Assembly (NCBI GenBank): GCA_028293225.1 | Contig: JAQGPE010000571.1 | Span: 1-7,781 of the forward strand | DNA: 7,781 nt | Direction of reading: 5' to 3' | Source of the DNA: Akkermansiaceae bacterium | GTDB lineage: Bacteria > Verrucomicrobiota > Verrucomicrobiia > Verrucomicrobiales > Akkermansiaceae | Part shown: in pieces, positions 1 to 6,949 of the stretch | Layout of the letters: each line of letters starts with the position of its first letter | Position numbering within the stretch: position 1 is the stretch's first letter | Notes under the pieces: model-generated | The model's database searches: none | What the model was told of the DNA's origin: nothing | The model's input: the letters and a program-made list of their open reading frames with translations, nothing else | Position numbers and translations under genes: made by a program

Positions 1-1
1 A

Positions 2-88
2 TTCCTCCTCCTCCCGGGGTATCTCCGCAGGCTCTTCGGCCCTCTGCTTTTCATCACTGCACTGTTGCTGGCACTGCCGGCGAAGGCG
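2..88 (+). other. C-terminal part of a Sec signal peptide
   Basis: Translating from base 2 gives a basic stretch (YLRRLFG), a hydrophobic core (PLLFITALLLAL) and PAKA, followed by VNTFQ. This is the n-, h- and c-region order of a type I signal peptide, with an A-x-A cleavage site after the Ala codon at 86-88. No ATG, GTG or TTG occurs in frame between 2 and 64, so the true start is upstream of the window. There is no Cys at the cleavage site, so this is not a lipoprotein signal. Confidence 0.75.
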
Positions 89-2953
89 GTTAATACCTTC
101 CAGGCGGTGGCGGCGCTGCCGGAAGTCCGCTCCAATTTCACCGCCACCCTGCTGAACAACGGCAAGGTCCTGGTCGCAGGGGGATCGGGCAGCGGAGCCG
201 TGGCATTGAAAACAGCGGCTCTCTACGACCCTACCACGGGAGCCTGGACGGCCACCGACTCCATGACGATCGCCCGGGCTTCCCATACGGCCACGTTGCT
301 GCCCAGCGGCAAGGTTCTGGTCGCGGGAGGAGCCGGAGCGGGCGGGGAAATCTACGACCCGGCCACCGGCAAATGGGCCGCCACCGCCAACACCATGAGC
401 GACGCACGCCAGTTCGCCACCGCGACGCTGCTGGCCAGTGGCAAGGTCCTGATCGCAGGCGGCAGCAACAGCACTGGCACTCTGAAGACGGCGGCTATTT
501 TCGATCCCGCGCTCAATACCTTCTCCGGCACGACGGCGGTGATGAACCTGGCCCGCGGCAACCATACCGCGACGCTGCTGCCCAGCGGCAAGGTCCTGGT
601 ATGCGGCGGCAACAACGGCACGACCTCGATCCAAAGCGGCGAGCTCTACGATCCCACCGCCTCCACCTGGACCCTCAGCGGCACTCAGGCGATCGGCCGC
701 GCCTCTCAGACCGCCACGCTTTTGACGACGGGCAAGGTGCTGCTCACGGGAGGGAACGACGGGACCAACAGCCAGGGCTTCGCGGACTTGTACGATCCGG
801 CAGTGACCAGCGGCAATCCCTTCACCCAGCTCACGAACAAGCTGAATGCCACGCGCACCCGGCACACCGCCAGCCTGCTGGCGAACGGCCAGGTGCTGAT
901 CGCCGGGGGAACGACGGCGCTGGGTGGCACCGCGGTGTCCAGCGCCGAGCTGTTCGATCCCACAGCCGCCACTTTCACTGCGGTGGGCAGTCTGGCGACC
1001 GCCCGCTCCTCCCACGCGGCGACCCTGCTGCCCACGGGCCGGGTGCTGATTTCAGGCGGACTCACCGGTGCCTCCCCCACCGCCAGCACAGAGTTGTTCG
1101 ATCCGCTGGCGGGTTCGTGGGAGGATACCGGAAACCTGGACAGCATCCGCTCCGGCGCGCCATTGGTCGGACTGGTTAACGGACGGATTCTGGCCATCGG
1201 CGGCGGGAACCCCCTCTCCGGCATTCCCGTAGGCACCGCAGAGGCTTACGATCCCGGCACTGAAAACTGGTCGAAAGCCGGAACTCTGAAAACCGCACGC
1301 AGTGGGTCGATGGGAGTTCTATTGCCGGGCGGGAAGGTCCTGGCGAGTGGAGGAACGACCGGCGGTGGGTCGCTGGCCAGTGCCGAGCTCTACGATCCGG
1401 CGACGAACTCCTGGAGTTTCACCGGCTCCATGGGACTGTCGCGCGCGCAGAGCACCATCACCCTCCTGCAAAACGGAAAGGTCCTGATGGCAGGAGGCAT
1501 CTCAAGCAATCCTCCCGGTGGCAGCAGCCCCTTTCTCAGTTCGGCGGAAATTTACGACCCTAAAACGGGTGCCTGGAGCCCCACCGGCGGCATGGCCGGC
1601 CCGCGCAGGCAGCACACGGCGATCCTGCTGGCCAGTGGAAAAGTGCTGGTATGCGGCGGCGCCCAAGGGAGTTCGAATATCGCAACCGCCGAACTCTACG
1701 ATCCACAAACCGGAACCTGGAGCAGCACCGGCAGCATGGCCATCGCAAGAACGGGCCACGCCAGTGTCCTATTGCCGGACGGCAGAGTACTGACGATGGC
1801 CGGCAAAACGTTTGTGACTTCAGGTCCGGTCCTGAACGCCGAGGTCTATAATCCGGTGACCGGACTCTGGACGGCGGCAGGGACGATGAGTGAAGACCGC
1901 AGCGGTTTTCCGGCGACCGTTTTGGACAGCGGCAAGGTGCTGGTGGCGGGCGGGGTGCGCGCTTCGAATTCAGGCAGCGTGACGGTGACGGAGATCTACG
2001 ATCCGGTCGCGGGAACCTGGACTGCCGATGCACCTTCATCCAACGGCGGATCAGCGTTCTTTTTATCGGACGCCGGAATTTTCCTGCGCAACGGGAAATT
2101 TATGCTGATGGGCACGACTTTTGAAAACGACGGCAGCTTCAAGTCCCTGGTGCAGCTCTACGACGAGGGCCGCGGCGATCAGCGGGCTTGGCGTCCGAAT
2201 ATCGCGACTGCAACGCTCGACGGCTTCCGCAGTCTGACGGTCACCGGCAGTGGCTTCCGCGGTCCATCCGGGGCATCCGGCGGAGGAGTTCAGGATTCCT
2301 CCACCAACTATCCGGTGGTGCTATGGCAGACACCCGGGAACCAGTACGGCACCTACCTGCCCCTGCTGGGAACGGCCAGCTTTACGGACGGTTCGCTGTG
2401 CACCGCTCCGGTGCCGCTCTTCGTGGGCTACGGCACGGCCACCGTGTTCGTGAATGGCGCCCCCAGCGTTTCCATGCGGGTCTCTTCCGATTTCTCCGCA
2501 ATGCTCGACAGCGATGGCGACGGCATGAACGACCTGGCGGAAGCCAATGCGTCTCAGTTCGGCTTCGATCCTTTGAAAGCGCAGCCCGTGCTGGTCGCAC
2601 AATTCAACGCGACCGCCACCGGCGCCGGTTTTTACACCCAGGCTCAGTACGACGCCAGCCGAACCCAGGGGCGCAACGACGTCATCAACAGTCCCAACAC
2701 CTACAGCCTGTATTCCGCCGCGCAGATCCAAGCGCTGAACGTGAATGTGCCGCTGATCCAGCGCGATGCTATTACCGGCCTGTTCAAGCTGACGCTGGGG
2801 CTGGGGAAAACGCCTGCTCTGGGCACCACCGCGTTCACGGCATTTCCCTTCGACGTGGCCGGCTCTCAGATGCAGATCGTCAATGGAAAGATCGAGTTCA
2901 CTTTCCCTTCCACGAACGGAGCCGCGTTCTTTCAAATCCAGTCCAAACCCTAA
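2..2953 (+). CDS. Exported kelch-repeat protein, 5' end outside window
   Basis: The reading frame is open from base 2 to the TAA at 2951-2953, so the start codon lies before the window. A TTG at 65 is in frame, but starting there would cut a signal peptide in half. Residue numbers here count that TTG as 1. About 13 clear kelch repeats plus one degenerate one fill residues 18-709. Each has a G-(K/R/Q)-V-L-x-x-GG strand, then (L/I/F)-(Y/F)-D-P and an aromatic residue, with a period near 49 residues. Next come a beta-rich, IPT/TIG-like segment (about 711-807, with VTGSGF and VFVNGAPS), an acidic DSDGDGMND motif (815-823) that may bind calcium, and a tail (about 856-962) ending FFQIQSKP. Kelch repeats form beta-propellers that bind proteins or sugars. 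An envelope or extracellular binding role is inferred; the ligand is unknown. I see no catalytic residues of the galactose oxidase type that I can defend. Confidence 0.9.
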   Translation, partial: FLLLPGYLRRLFGPLLFITALLLALPAKAVNTFQAVAALPEVRSNFTATLLNNGKVLVAGGSGSGAVALKTAALYDPTTGAWTATDSMTIARASHTATLLPSGKVLVAGGAGAGGEIYDPATGKWAATANTMSDARQFATATLLASGKVLIAGGSNSTGTLKTAAIFDPALNTFSGTTAVMNLARGNHTATLLPSGKVLVCGGNNGTTSIQSGELYDPTASTWTLSGTQAIGRASQTATLLTTGKVLLTGGNDGTNSQGFADLYDPAVTSGNPFTQLTNKLNATRTRHTASLLANGQVLIAGGTTALGGTAVSSAELFDPTAATFTAVGSLATARSSHAATLLPTGRVLISGGLTGASPTASTELFDPLAGSWEDTGNLDSIRSGAPLVGLVNGRILAIGGGNPLSGIPVGTAEAYDPGTENWSKAGTLKTARSGSMGVLLPGGKVLASGGTTGGGSLASAELYDPATNSWSFTGSMGLSRAQSTITLLQNGKVLMAGGISSNPPGGSSPFLSSAEIYDPKTGAWSPTGGMAGPRRQHTAILLASGKVLVCGGAQGSSNIATAELYDPQTGTWSSTGSMAIARTGHASVLLPDGRVLTMAGKTFVTSGPVLNAEVYNPVTGLWTAAGTMSEDRSGFPATVLDSGKVLVAGGVRASNSGSVTVTEIYDPVAGTWTADAPSSNGGSAFFLSDAGIFLRNGKFMLMGTTFENDGSFKSLVQLYDEGRGDQRAWRPNIATATLDGFRSLTVTGSGFRGPSGASGGGVQDSSTNYPVVLWQTPGNQYGTYLPLLGTASFTDGSLCTAPVPLFVGYGTATVFVNGAPSVSMRVSSDFSAMLDSDGDGMNDLAEANASQFGFDPLKAQPVLVAQFNATATGAGFYTQAQYDASRTQGRNDVINSPNTYSLYSAAQIQALNVNVPLIQRDAITGLFKLTLGLGKTPALGTTAFTAFPFDVAGSQMQIVNGKIEFTFPSTNGAAFFQIQSKP
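119..2191 (+). repeat. Array of 14 kelch repeats within the gene
   Basis: The Gly-Lys-Val-Leu strand recurs near bases 161, 304, 437, 584, 728, 884, 1035, 1179, 1327, 1473, 1633, 1780, 1928 and, in degenerate form, 2089. The mean spacing is about 148 bp, or 49 residues. The DNA is also partly conserved between units, for example around 297-321 and 577-601, where a CTGCTGCCCAGCGGCAAGGT-type stretch recurs. Fourteen units would fit two seven-bladed propellers in tandem; that fold is an inference. Unit 12 is atypical, having TMAG in place of the usual Gly-Gly pair and YNP in place of YDP. Confidence 0.85.
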
Positions 2954-2990
2954 CGGGCCGCAACGAACCCGCGATTTGACATTCGGCCCG
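2954..2990 (+). terminator. Possible weak hairpin after the kelch gene
   Basis: CGGGCCG at 2954-2960, directly after the stop codon, is the exact reverse complement of CGGCCCG at 2984-2990. This allows a 7-bp GC stem with a 23-nt loop. No T-run follows, so an intrinsic terminator is only weakly supported. It sits in the 114-bp gap before the dehydrogenase gene, which otherwise shows nothing firm. Confidence 0.2.
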
Positions 2991-3067
2991 CTCGCGGCGA
3001 GTTCTGGAACGGCACGGACCGCAGGCGATCCGGCGCATCTCCAACTCCATCCATTCCGACGACGACG

Positions 3068-3850
3068 ATGACAATCACTCTTGAAGGCAGACGGGCGCTG
3101 GTGACCGGCGGCAGTTCCGGAATCGGCGAAGCGATCGCGCGGGCGCTGGGCGCGGCGGGTGCGAAGGTCGCCGTGAACTGCAACTCCCACCCCGAGCAGG
3201 GCGAGGCGGTGGCGCAGTCGATCCGCGACCAGGGCGGCCAGGCCTTTTCAGTCCAGGCCGACGTCTCGAATCCGGAAGCGGTCGCCGCGATGTTCAAGCG
3301 GCTGGAAGCCGAGTGGGGCGGCATCGACATCCTGGTCAACAACTCCGGCATGGACGGCAAGCCGGCGCCGGTGTGGGAGATCGATCTGGAATCGTGGAGG
3401 AAGGTCATCGAGGTGAATCTTTTCGGAGCCTTTCACTGTGCCCGCGAGGCGCTGGGGCGAATGGTGGCGCAGAAATCCGGGGTGGTGCTGAACATCACCT
3501 CCGTGCACGAGGAAATCGCCTGGTCGGGCTTCAGCGCCTACTGCGCCAGCAAGGCCGGCGTGAGCATGATGACCAAGACCCTGGCCCAGGAGGCCGCGCC
3601 CTATGGCGTGCGGGTACTGGCCCTCGCTCCCGGGGCGATCAAGACGCCGATCAACAAGAACGTCTGGGACAATCCGGAGGGTCTCAAGGATCTGCTCAAC
3701 AAGATCCCGCTGAACCGGATGGGCGAGGCCTCCGAGATCGGCAACATGGCGGTGGTGCTGGTGTCGGACGTGGCTGCCTATCTGACCGGCCGGACGGTGG
3801 TGGTCGATGGCGGCATGACCGACTACCCCGACTTCGCGCATGGCGGTTGA
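3068..3850 (+). CDS. SDR-family glucose 1-dehydrogenase-like oxidoreductase
   Basis: This is a complete classical short-chain dehydrogenase of 260 residues, a typical family length. The cofactor-binding TGGSSGIG lies at residues 13-20, NNSG at 91-94, the structural/catalytic Asn at 117, and the catalytic Ser145, Tyr158 and Lys162 in S-x12-Y-x3-K spacing. From memory, TSVHEEIAW, PGAIKTPIN and DGGMTDYPDF match the corresponding stretches of Bacillus glucose 1-dehydrogenase (EC 1.1.1.47), which oxidises beta-D-glucose to gluconolactone with NAD(P)+. After the second strand the sequence is VAVNCNSH: there is no acidic residue typical of strict NAD enzymes, but the Arg seen in Bacillus enzymes (NYRS) is replaced by Asn, so cofactor preference is open. 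The protein has no signal peptide and is cytoplasmic. ATG 3068 is the first start codon after the preceding in-frame stop; no clear Shine-Dalgarno sequence is seen. It is convergent with the GH15 gene. Another sugar or alcohol substrate remains possible. Confidence 0.88.
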   Translation: MTITLEGRRALVTGGSSGIGEAIARALGAAGAKVAVNCNSHPEQGEAVAQSIRDQGGQAFSVQADVSNPEAVAAMFKRLEAEWGGIDILVNNSGMDGKPAPVWEIDLESWRKVIEVNLFGAFHCAREALGRMVAQKSGVVLNITSVHEEIAWSGFSAYCASKAGVSMMTKTLAQEAAPYGVRVLALAPGAIKTPINKNVWDNPEGLKDLLNKIPLNRMGEASEIGNMAVVLVSDVAAYLTGRTVVVDGGMTDYPDFAHGG

Positions 3851-3859
3851 GCGGTTCTG

Positions 3860-6244
3860 TCAGACCAGTTGGACGCTGTAGTTCTGCCCCTCCCAGTTAC
3901 CGGCTTCTTTCCAGAGGAAGGTGAACTCCACCGTGCTGCCGGCTGGGGCCTTTTCGACATCCAGGTCGACATACCACACGGCCAGATGATCCATCTGGAT
4001 GGTGGCGGTTTCCTGTGAAGTGGCCCAGGCATCGGCCGACCAGACCACCCGGGCCTCGGCAGGCAGGACCAGACGGAGGATCTTGCCGGCGGCCTGGAGG
4101 CGGATGGGATGATGGAAGGTCCAGATGTCGTGCTTGCTGGCCGGCTTGTTCACGACGTAGCGCTGATAGACCGGCTCCATGCGGTCGAAGCAGACGCCGT
4201 CGCTGGCGCTGCGGACCAGGGAGATATACTCCGCGTGGGACCAGCAGAGCGGCATGGCGGAGCCGGTGGGGTTGCCACGTTTCATGCTGCCGTCCGGAAG
4301 ATCATCCACATCCCAGAGCTGCTCGGCGATCATGCCGCCGTCGTTGGCGAACTTCTCGTAGGTATCCAGGTAGGGGTGGGGGTCACGACCGGCGGAGAGT
4401 TCGTAGTGGCCGCGTTCGCCGGTGAGGATCGGCCAGCAGCGACCGACGCCGGTGCCGTCAAAAGCTTTGCCGTCTTCCTTCTGGCCGTAGCCGTCGTGGT
4501 TGTAGCGACGCCAGCCAGGGCCCTGGGGCAGGTCGTATTTCAGGGCGGCATCGATCACCGCCACCGAATCGACGATCACCGGATCATCGGCGGCGCGGAT
4601 CCCATAGCGGACCAGTTGCAGGAAATCGCCACCCACGACATTGCGGACCGGATGGGTGCCGCCGCCATTGGCGAGGGTGATCTCGTCGGTGTCGGGATTG
4701 ACCGCCTCGTGGCAATGCAGCGGCTCGGCCGGAGTGATGCGGACGTAATGGCGCGGCTTGCCTTCCAGCAGTTCGCCCTTGGTGGTGACGGTCCAGTCTT
4801 CGAGATGCGAGGACAGCCAGTCGGCGTAAATCAGGAGGAAATCGGCCATCTCCGATTCCTGGCGGTCGGTGGCGAAATCGGCGGCCGCGACCAAGCTGGC
4901 GATGATCGCGGCGAGGGTCGACGGCGAGTAACCGGAATTCTCCTCCCAGCGTTCCTGGCCGGTGACCGGTCCATTCAAGACCAGGTAGGTGGCGGCGCGG
5001 GAAATGAGGGTCCAGGGATCGAATTCCTCCAGGGCTTTCTCGCGGCGGAGCCGCCAGGCGAGGACCACGGGTAAGGCGATCTCGTCGAGTTGGATGCCCT
5101 TCCAGTAAGGGGTGCCGTCGATGAGGCTGTTCTGCGGCATCAGGCCGTCGTCGTCCTGCACACAGGTGAGCCAGATGAGGCCGCGGAGGGCGAACTCGGA
5201 GCGCTTGCAGGCCAGCAGGGCGGTGGCGGTGTGGATCATGTCGCGGGTCCAGACCAGATGGTAGCCGCCGCGCTCGTTGTCGTCCTTGATTTCGCCCCAG
5301 GGGATGCTGAGGGAGGCGACCGTGGCGCCGGGGAAGGTCTTGTCCTCATGGGCCATGAGGATGCACTGGCTGAGGCGGAGCTGGGAGAAGATGTGTTCAT
5401 TCTGCTTTTCGCAGCCATTCTCGGCGCGGGTGCGCTGCCACTGCGCGACGTAGCGGTCGCGCTGGGCGGAGAATGGCGTGGCGAGGGCCTGGAGAAGCTG
5501 GGTGGCGGCGCTCTGGCGGCTGCTGCCGAAGGACAGGGCCATCACAAATTCCCCGTCGCGGGAGAGATCGATTTCGCCGGTGACGGCGATATTCCCCTCC
5601 TCCGCCCGATCGTATTCCCAGTCCATCCGATAGCCGTGCATCAGGTCCTGCCAGCCGTCGCTGCGGCCGACGTAACCGGTCGAGCGGCGGGTGAAATCCG
5701 GCGAGCAGCCGAAGACGGCGTGGACGTCCTTTTGCCAGGCGTGAAAGTAGCGGTGTTCGCCGAGATTGAGGAATTCGGCGGAGTTGCCGAGGCCGCTGCC
5801 TTTCAGGTGCGGGGCGAGCAGGGCGTAGAGCTTCAGCTTGCCCTTCAGTGAGTCGTCGAGGATTTCGACGCGGGTGTGGATGAGGAGGACGGGCGTGTGG
5901 GGCTCGCCGATGACTTCTTTGACGATGCGGTAGCGGCCGGCGCGGTCGGTGTTGGTGAGGCGGTAAAGGAGAGCGTGCTCCTCGGGATACTCGATGTGGT
6001 GGTCGAGATCGCGGCGCTCTTCGTGGCAGAAGGTCTCGCCATCGGTGATGAGGAACTGGAGGTCGCGGGTGTTCGGGGTGTCGACGTGGGGGTAGTAGAC
6101 CTCGTTGACGATGCCGTGGCTGAGGGTGAACCAGATGCGGGCGGCGCTGTTGTAAGCGGTGCCGATGCCGTCCTTGGCGCTGGAGGTCCAGCGGGGTTCC
6201 ATGCCGGGAGCGCCGGGGGCGAGGTTGGGTTGCGGGGATGACAT
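3860..6244 (-). CDS. GH15 glucoamylase / glucodextranase-type alpha-glucan hydrolase
   Basis: This complete 794-residue protein is close to the length of bacterial two-domain GH15 enzymes. Residues about 8-280 match the N-terminal beta-sandwich of glucodextranase and bacterial glucoamylase (PRWTSSAKDGIGTA, LSHGIVNEVYYP, NTRDLQFLITDG). The (alpha/alpha)6 catalytic domain follows, with HLVWTRDM around W332, then QERWEENSGYSP, in which E434 is the expected general acid, and GGMIAEQLWD, in which E641 is the expected general base. Their separation of 207 residues is near that in characterised relatives. The enzyme releases glucose from the non-reducing ends of alpha-1,4- or alpha-1,6-glucans; sequence alone does not decide the linkage. 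The N-terminus (MSSPQPNLAPGAPG) is not a signal peptide, so an intracellular role on glycogen or maltodextrins is inferred, whereas many relatives are secreted. ATG 6244 is fixed by an in-frame TAA three codons upstream (6251-6253). No strong Shine-Dalgarno sequence is seen. Its 3' end is 9 bp from the convergent dehydrogenase. Confidence 0.93.
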   Translation of the reverse strand: MSSPQPNLAPGAPGMEPRWTSSAKDGIGTAYNSAARIWFTLSHGIVNEVYYPHVDTPNTRDLQFLITDGETFCHEERRDLDHHIEYPEEHALLYRLTNTDRAGRYRIVKEVIGEPHTPVLLIHTRVEILDDSLKGKLKLYALLAPHLKGSGLGNSAEFLNLGEHRYFHAWQKDVHAVFGCSPDFTRRSTGYVGRSDGWQDLMHGYRMDWEYDRAEEGNIAVTGEIDLSRDGEFVMALSFGSSRQSAATQLLQALATPFSAQRDRYVAQWQRTRAENGCEKQNEHIFSQLRLSQCILMAHEDKTFPGATVASLSIPWGEIKDDNERGGYHLVWTRDMIHTATALLACKRSEFALRGLIWLTCVQDDDGLMPQNSLIDGTPYWKGIQLDEIALPVVLAWRLRREKALEEFDPWTLISRAATYLVLNGPVTGQERWEENSGYSPSTLAAIIASLVAAADFATDRQESEMADFLLIYADWLSSHLEDWTVTTKGELLEGKPRHYVRITPAEPLHCHEAVNPDTDEITLANGGGTHPVRNVVGGDFLQLVRYGIRAADDPVIVDSVAVIDAALKYDLPQGPGWRRYNHDGYGQKEDGKAFDGTGVGRCWPILTGERGHYELSAGRDPHPYLDTYEKFANDGGMIAEQLWDVDDLPDGSMKRGNPTGSAMPLCWSHAEYISLVRSASDGVCFDRMEPVYQRYVVNKPASKHDIWTFHHPIRLQAAGKILRLVLPAEARVVWSADAWATSQETATIQMDHLAVWYVDLDVEKAPAGSTVEFTFLWKEAGNWEGQNYSVQLV

Positions 6245-6307
6245 CGGTGGTTAGGAGCGGGGTCGGGAACCTGTCGCCCGGGTTAAGGCGGGAGCAAATG
6301 AATCCTT

Positions 6308-6467
6308 TGGGTGAGGTTGGGCAGGGTCTTCAGCGGCGGTGCTGTGGCTGGGTGAGGTTGGCCAGGGTCCGCGTGAGCCCGGAGGTTTTGGGTGAGGTTG
6401 GCCAGGGCGGCAGCGATTTTCGGACTTCCGGATTCTGGAGGGAGATTGGGTGAGGTTGGACAGGGTT
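6308..6467 (-). repeat. Four direct copies of a 20-nt repeat upstream of GH15
   Basis: The plus-strand sequence TGGGTGAGGTTGGNCAGGGY occurs at about 6308-6327, 6349-6368, 6389-6408 and 6447-6466. The N position is G, C, C and A in turn, and the last base is T, T, C and T. Start-to-start distances are 41, 40 and 58 bp. The sequences between copies are unrelated. The distances are not multiples of three, so a translated frame would read the copies in different phases, which argues against coding repeats. The array begins about 64 bp upstream of the glucoamylase start codon, reading on that gene's strand. It could be a regulator-binding array or a non-functional interspersed repeat. Confidence 0.8.
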
Positions 6468-6521
6468 TTTCGCGAAAGAGGAAGTCACCCGGCGGGCGGA
6501 AGATGAGGGCGATTCGGGGGT

Positions 6522-6557
6522 GGAACCGCAGAGGGCGCAGATTGCGCGGAGGAAGGC
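6522..6557. repeat. Short 9-nt-periodic GC-rich repeat
   Basis: Three imperfect 9-nt units run head to tail: CGCAGAGGG (6527-6535), CGCAGATTG (6536-6544) and CGCGGAGGA (6545-6553). On the minus strand this reads like CTCTGCGCCCTCTGCGG, a type of short periodic intergenic repeat that I recall from many bacterial genomes and that often creates spurious open frames. No function is known to me. Confidence 0.45.
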
Positions 6558-6651
6558 GAAGATGCATGGGCCACGGGTACACGAAGGTGCGCAGGGGTTC
6601 CATTGTGGGGGACGCAAATGGGTTGGGCGGGGAGGCTCCGGTGGAGAGGGT

Positions 6652-6674
6652 CAGCGGCCGGAGGCCGTGGGCTT
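6652..6674 (+). repeat. 23-nt direct repeat, left copy
   Basis: This copy matches 6854-6876 at 21 of 23 positions. Both begin CAGCGGCC and end GGCCGTGGGCTT, and differ only at two bases in the middle. The CGGCC and GGCCG arms are themselves reverse complements around a 3-nt centre, so each copy can form a small hairpin. Confidence 0.65.
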
Positions 6675-6704
6675 CCCGTAGGAGGGTGAGGCGGAGTTCC
6701 GGAG

Positions 6705-6759
6705 AAGAGCGAGCGCGCCGAATCTTGCCCAAGAAAGCACGTGAAGGCGCGCTCGTCTT
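6705..6759. repeat. Long imperfect inverted repeat (14-bp stem)
   Basis: AAGA (6705-6708) and CGAGCGCGCC (6710-6719) pair with GGCGCGCTCG (6746-6755) and TCTT (6756-6759), with a single bulged G at 6709. That is 14 base pairs around a 26-nt loop. The loop can fold further through TCTT (6723-6726) and AAGA (6731-6734). No T-run follows on either strand, so a standard terminator is not supported. Confidence 0.6.
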
Positions 6760-6826
6760 GCGGCTGTCGCCGACGGCTGGGATCCAGGGTTCCTCGCTGC
6801 GCTCGTCACCCTTCGCTAGCACCGTA

Positions 6827-6842
6827 GCCCCCGGGTGGGGGC
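6827..6842. repeat. Perfect GC hairpin, 6-bp stem
   Basis: GCCCCC (6827-6832) and GGGGGC (6837-6842) are exact reverse complements around a GGGT loop. The hairpin sits between the two 23-nt repeat copies. There is no T-run on either side. It may be a boundary or structured element of the repeat island, but nothing shows its role. Confidence 0.5.
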
Positions 6843-6853
6843 GTCAGAAGAAA

Positions 6854-6876
6854 CAGCGGCCTGCGGCCGTGGGCTT
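6854..6876 (+). repeat. 23-nt direct repeat, right copy
   Basis: This is the second copy of the sequence at 6652-6674, in the same orientation and 202 bp further on. It is followed by TTTTC, and then by the inverted repeat that ends next to the response regulator stop codon. Confidence 0.65.
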
Positions 6877-6878
6877 TT

Positions 6879-6949
6879 CAGAGCAGCCACGGGACGTGTC
6901 AGCCACTTGGCAAGCATGAGGCGCAAGCCTGGAGGGATGTCCCGCTCTG
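6879..6949. repeat. Nested inverted repeat just past the response regulator
   Basis: CAGAG (6879-6883) pairs with CTCTG (6945-6949), and CGGGAC (6890-6895) pairs with GTCCCG (6939-6944). Inside, AGGC (6919-6922) and GCCT (6927-6930) flank GCAA, a GNRA-type tetraloop on the plus strand. The element starts one base past the regulator stop codon and could end that transcript. However, it is followed by AAAA, not TTTT, on the regulator's strand, so Rho-independent termination is doubtful. A structured RNA or REP-like element is an alternative. Confidence 0.4.

Noticed and set aside
65..67. TTG at 65 as the true start of the kelch gene
   Set aside because: The same frame continues upstream and encodes the basic and hydrophobic parts of a signal peptide, so the start is before the window.
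2976..2981. Perfect TTGACA that could be a -35 box for the dehydrogenase gene
   Set aside because: No acceptable -10 hexamer lies 16-18 bp downstream (the sequence there is GAGTTC), so I do not call a promoter.
2321..3190. Minus-strand open frame of 289 codons spanning the end of the kelch gene and the start of the dehydrogenase
   Set aside because: It overlaps two well-supported genes and the spacer, has no recognisable motif, and has a composition typical of an antisense shadow.
4109..5851. Long open frames on the plus strand opposite the glucoamylase (4109-5074 and 5090-5851), and a third at 5876-6241
   Set aside because: They are antisense to a gene with clear GH15 motifs. Their proteins are Ala/Gly/Val/Asp-rich with no domain, as expected from GC-rich complementary codons.
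6308..6467. CRISPR array
   Set aside because: There are only four 20-nt repeats with uneven spacing (41, 40 and 58 bp), no dyad typical of CRISPR repeats, and no cas genes.
6283..6822. Minus-strand open frame of 179 codons in the large spacer (with GDERSEEPWIPAV near its start)
   Set aside because: It runs through the 20-nt and 9-nt repeats, is rich in Pro, Arg and Leu with no domain, and the repeat copies fall in different phases. It looks like repeat-derived open frame, not a gene.
6392..6919. Plus-strand open frame of 175 codons across the repeat island
   Set aside because: It is Arg/Gly-rich, has no motif, and is made mostly of the inverted and direct repeats.
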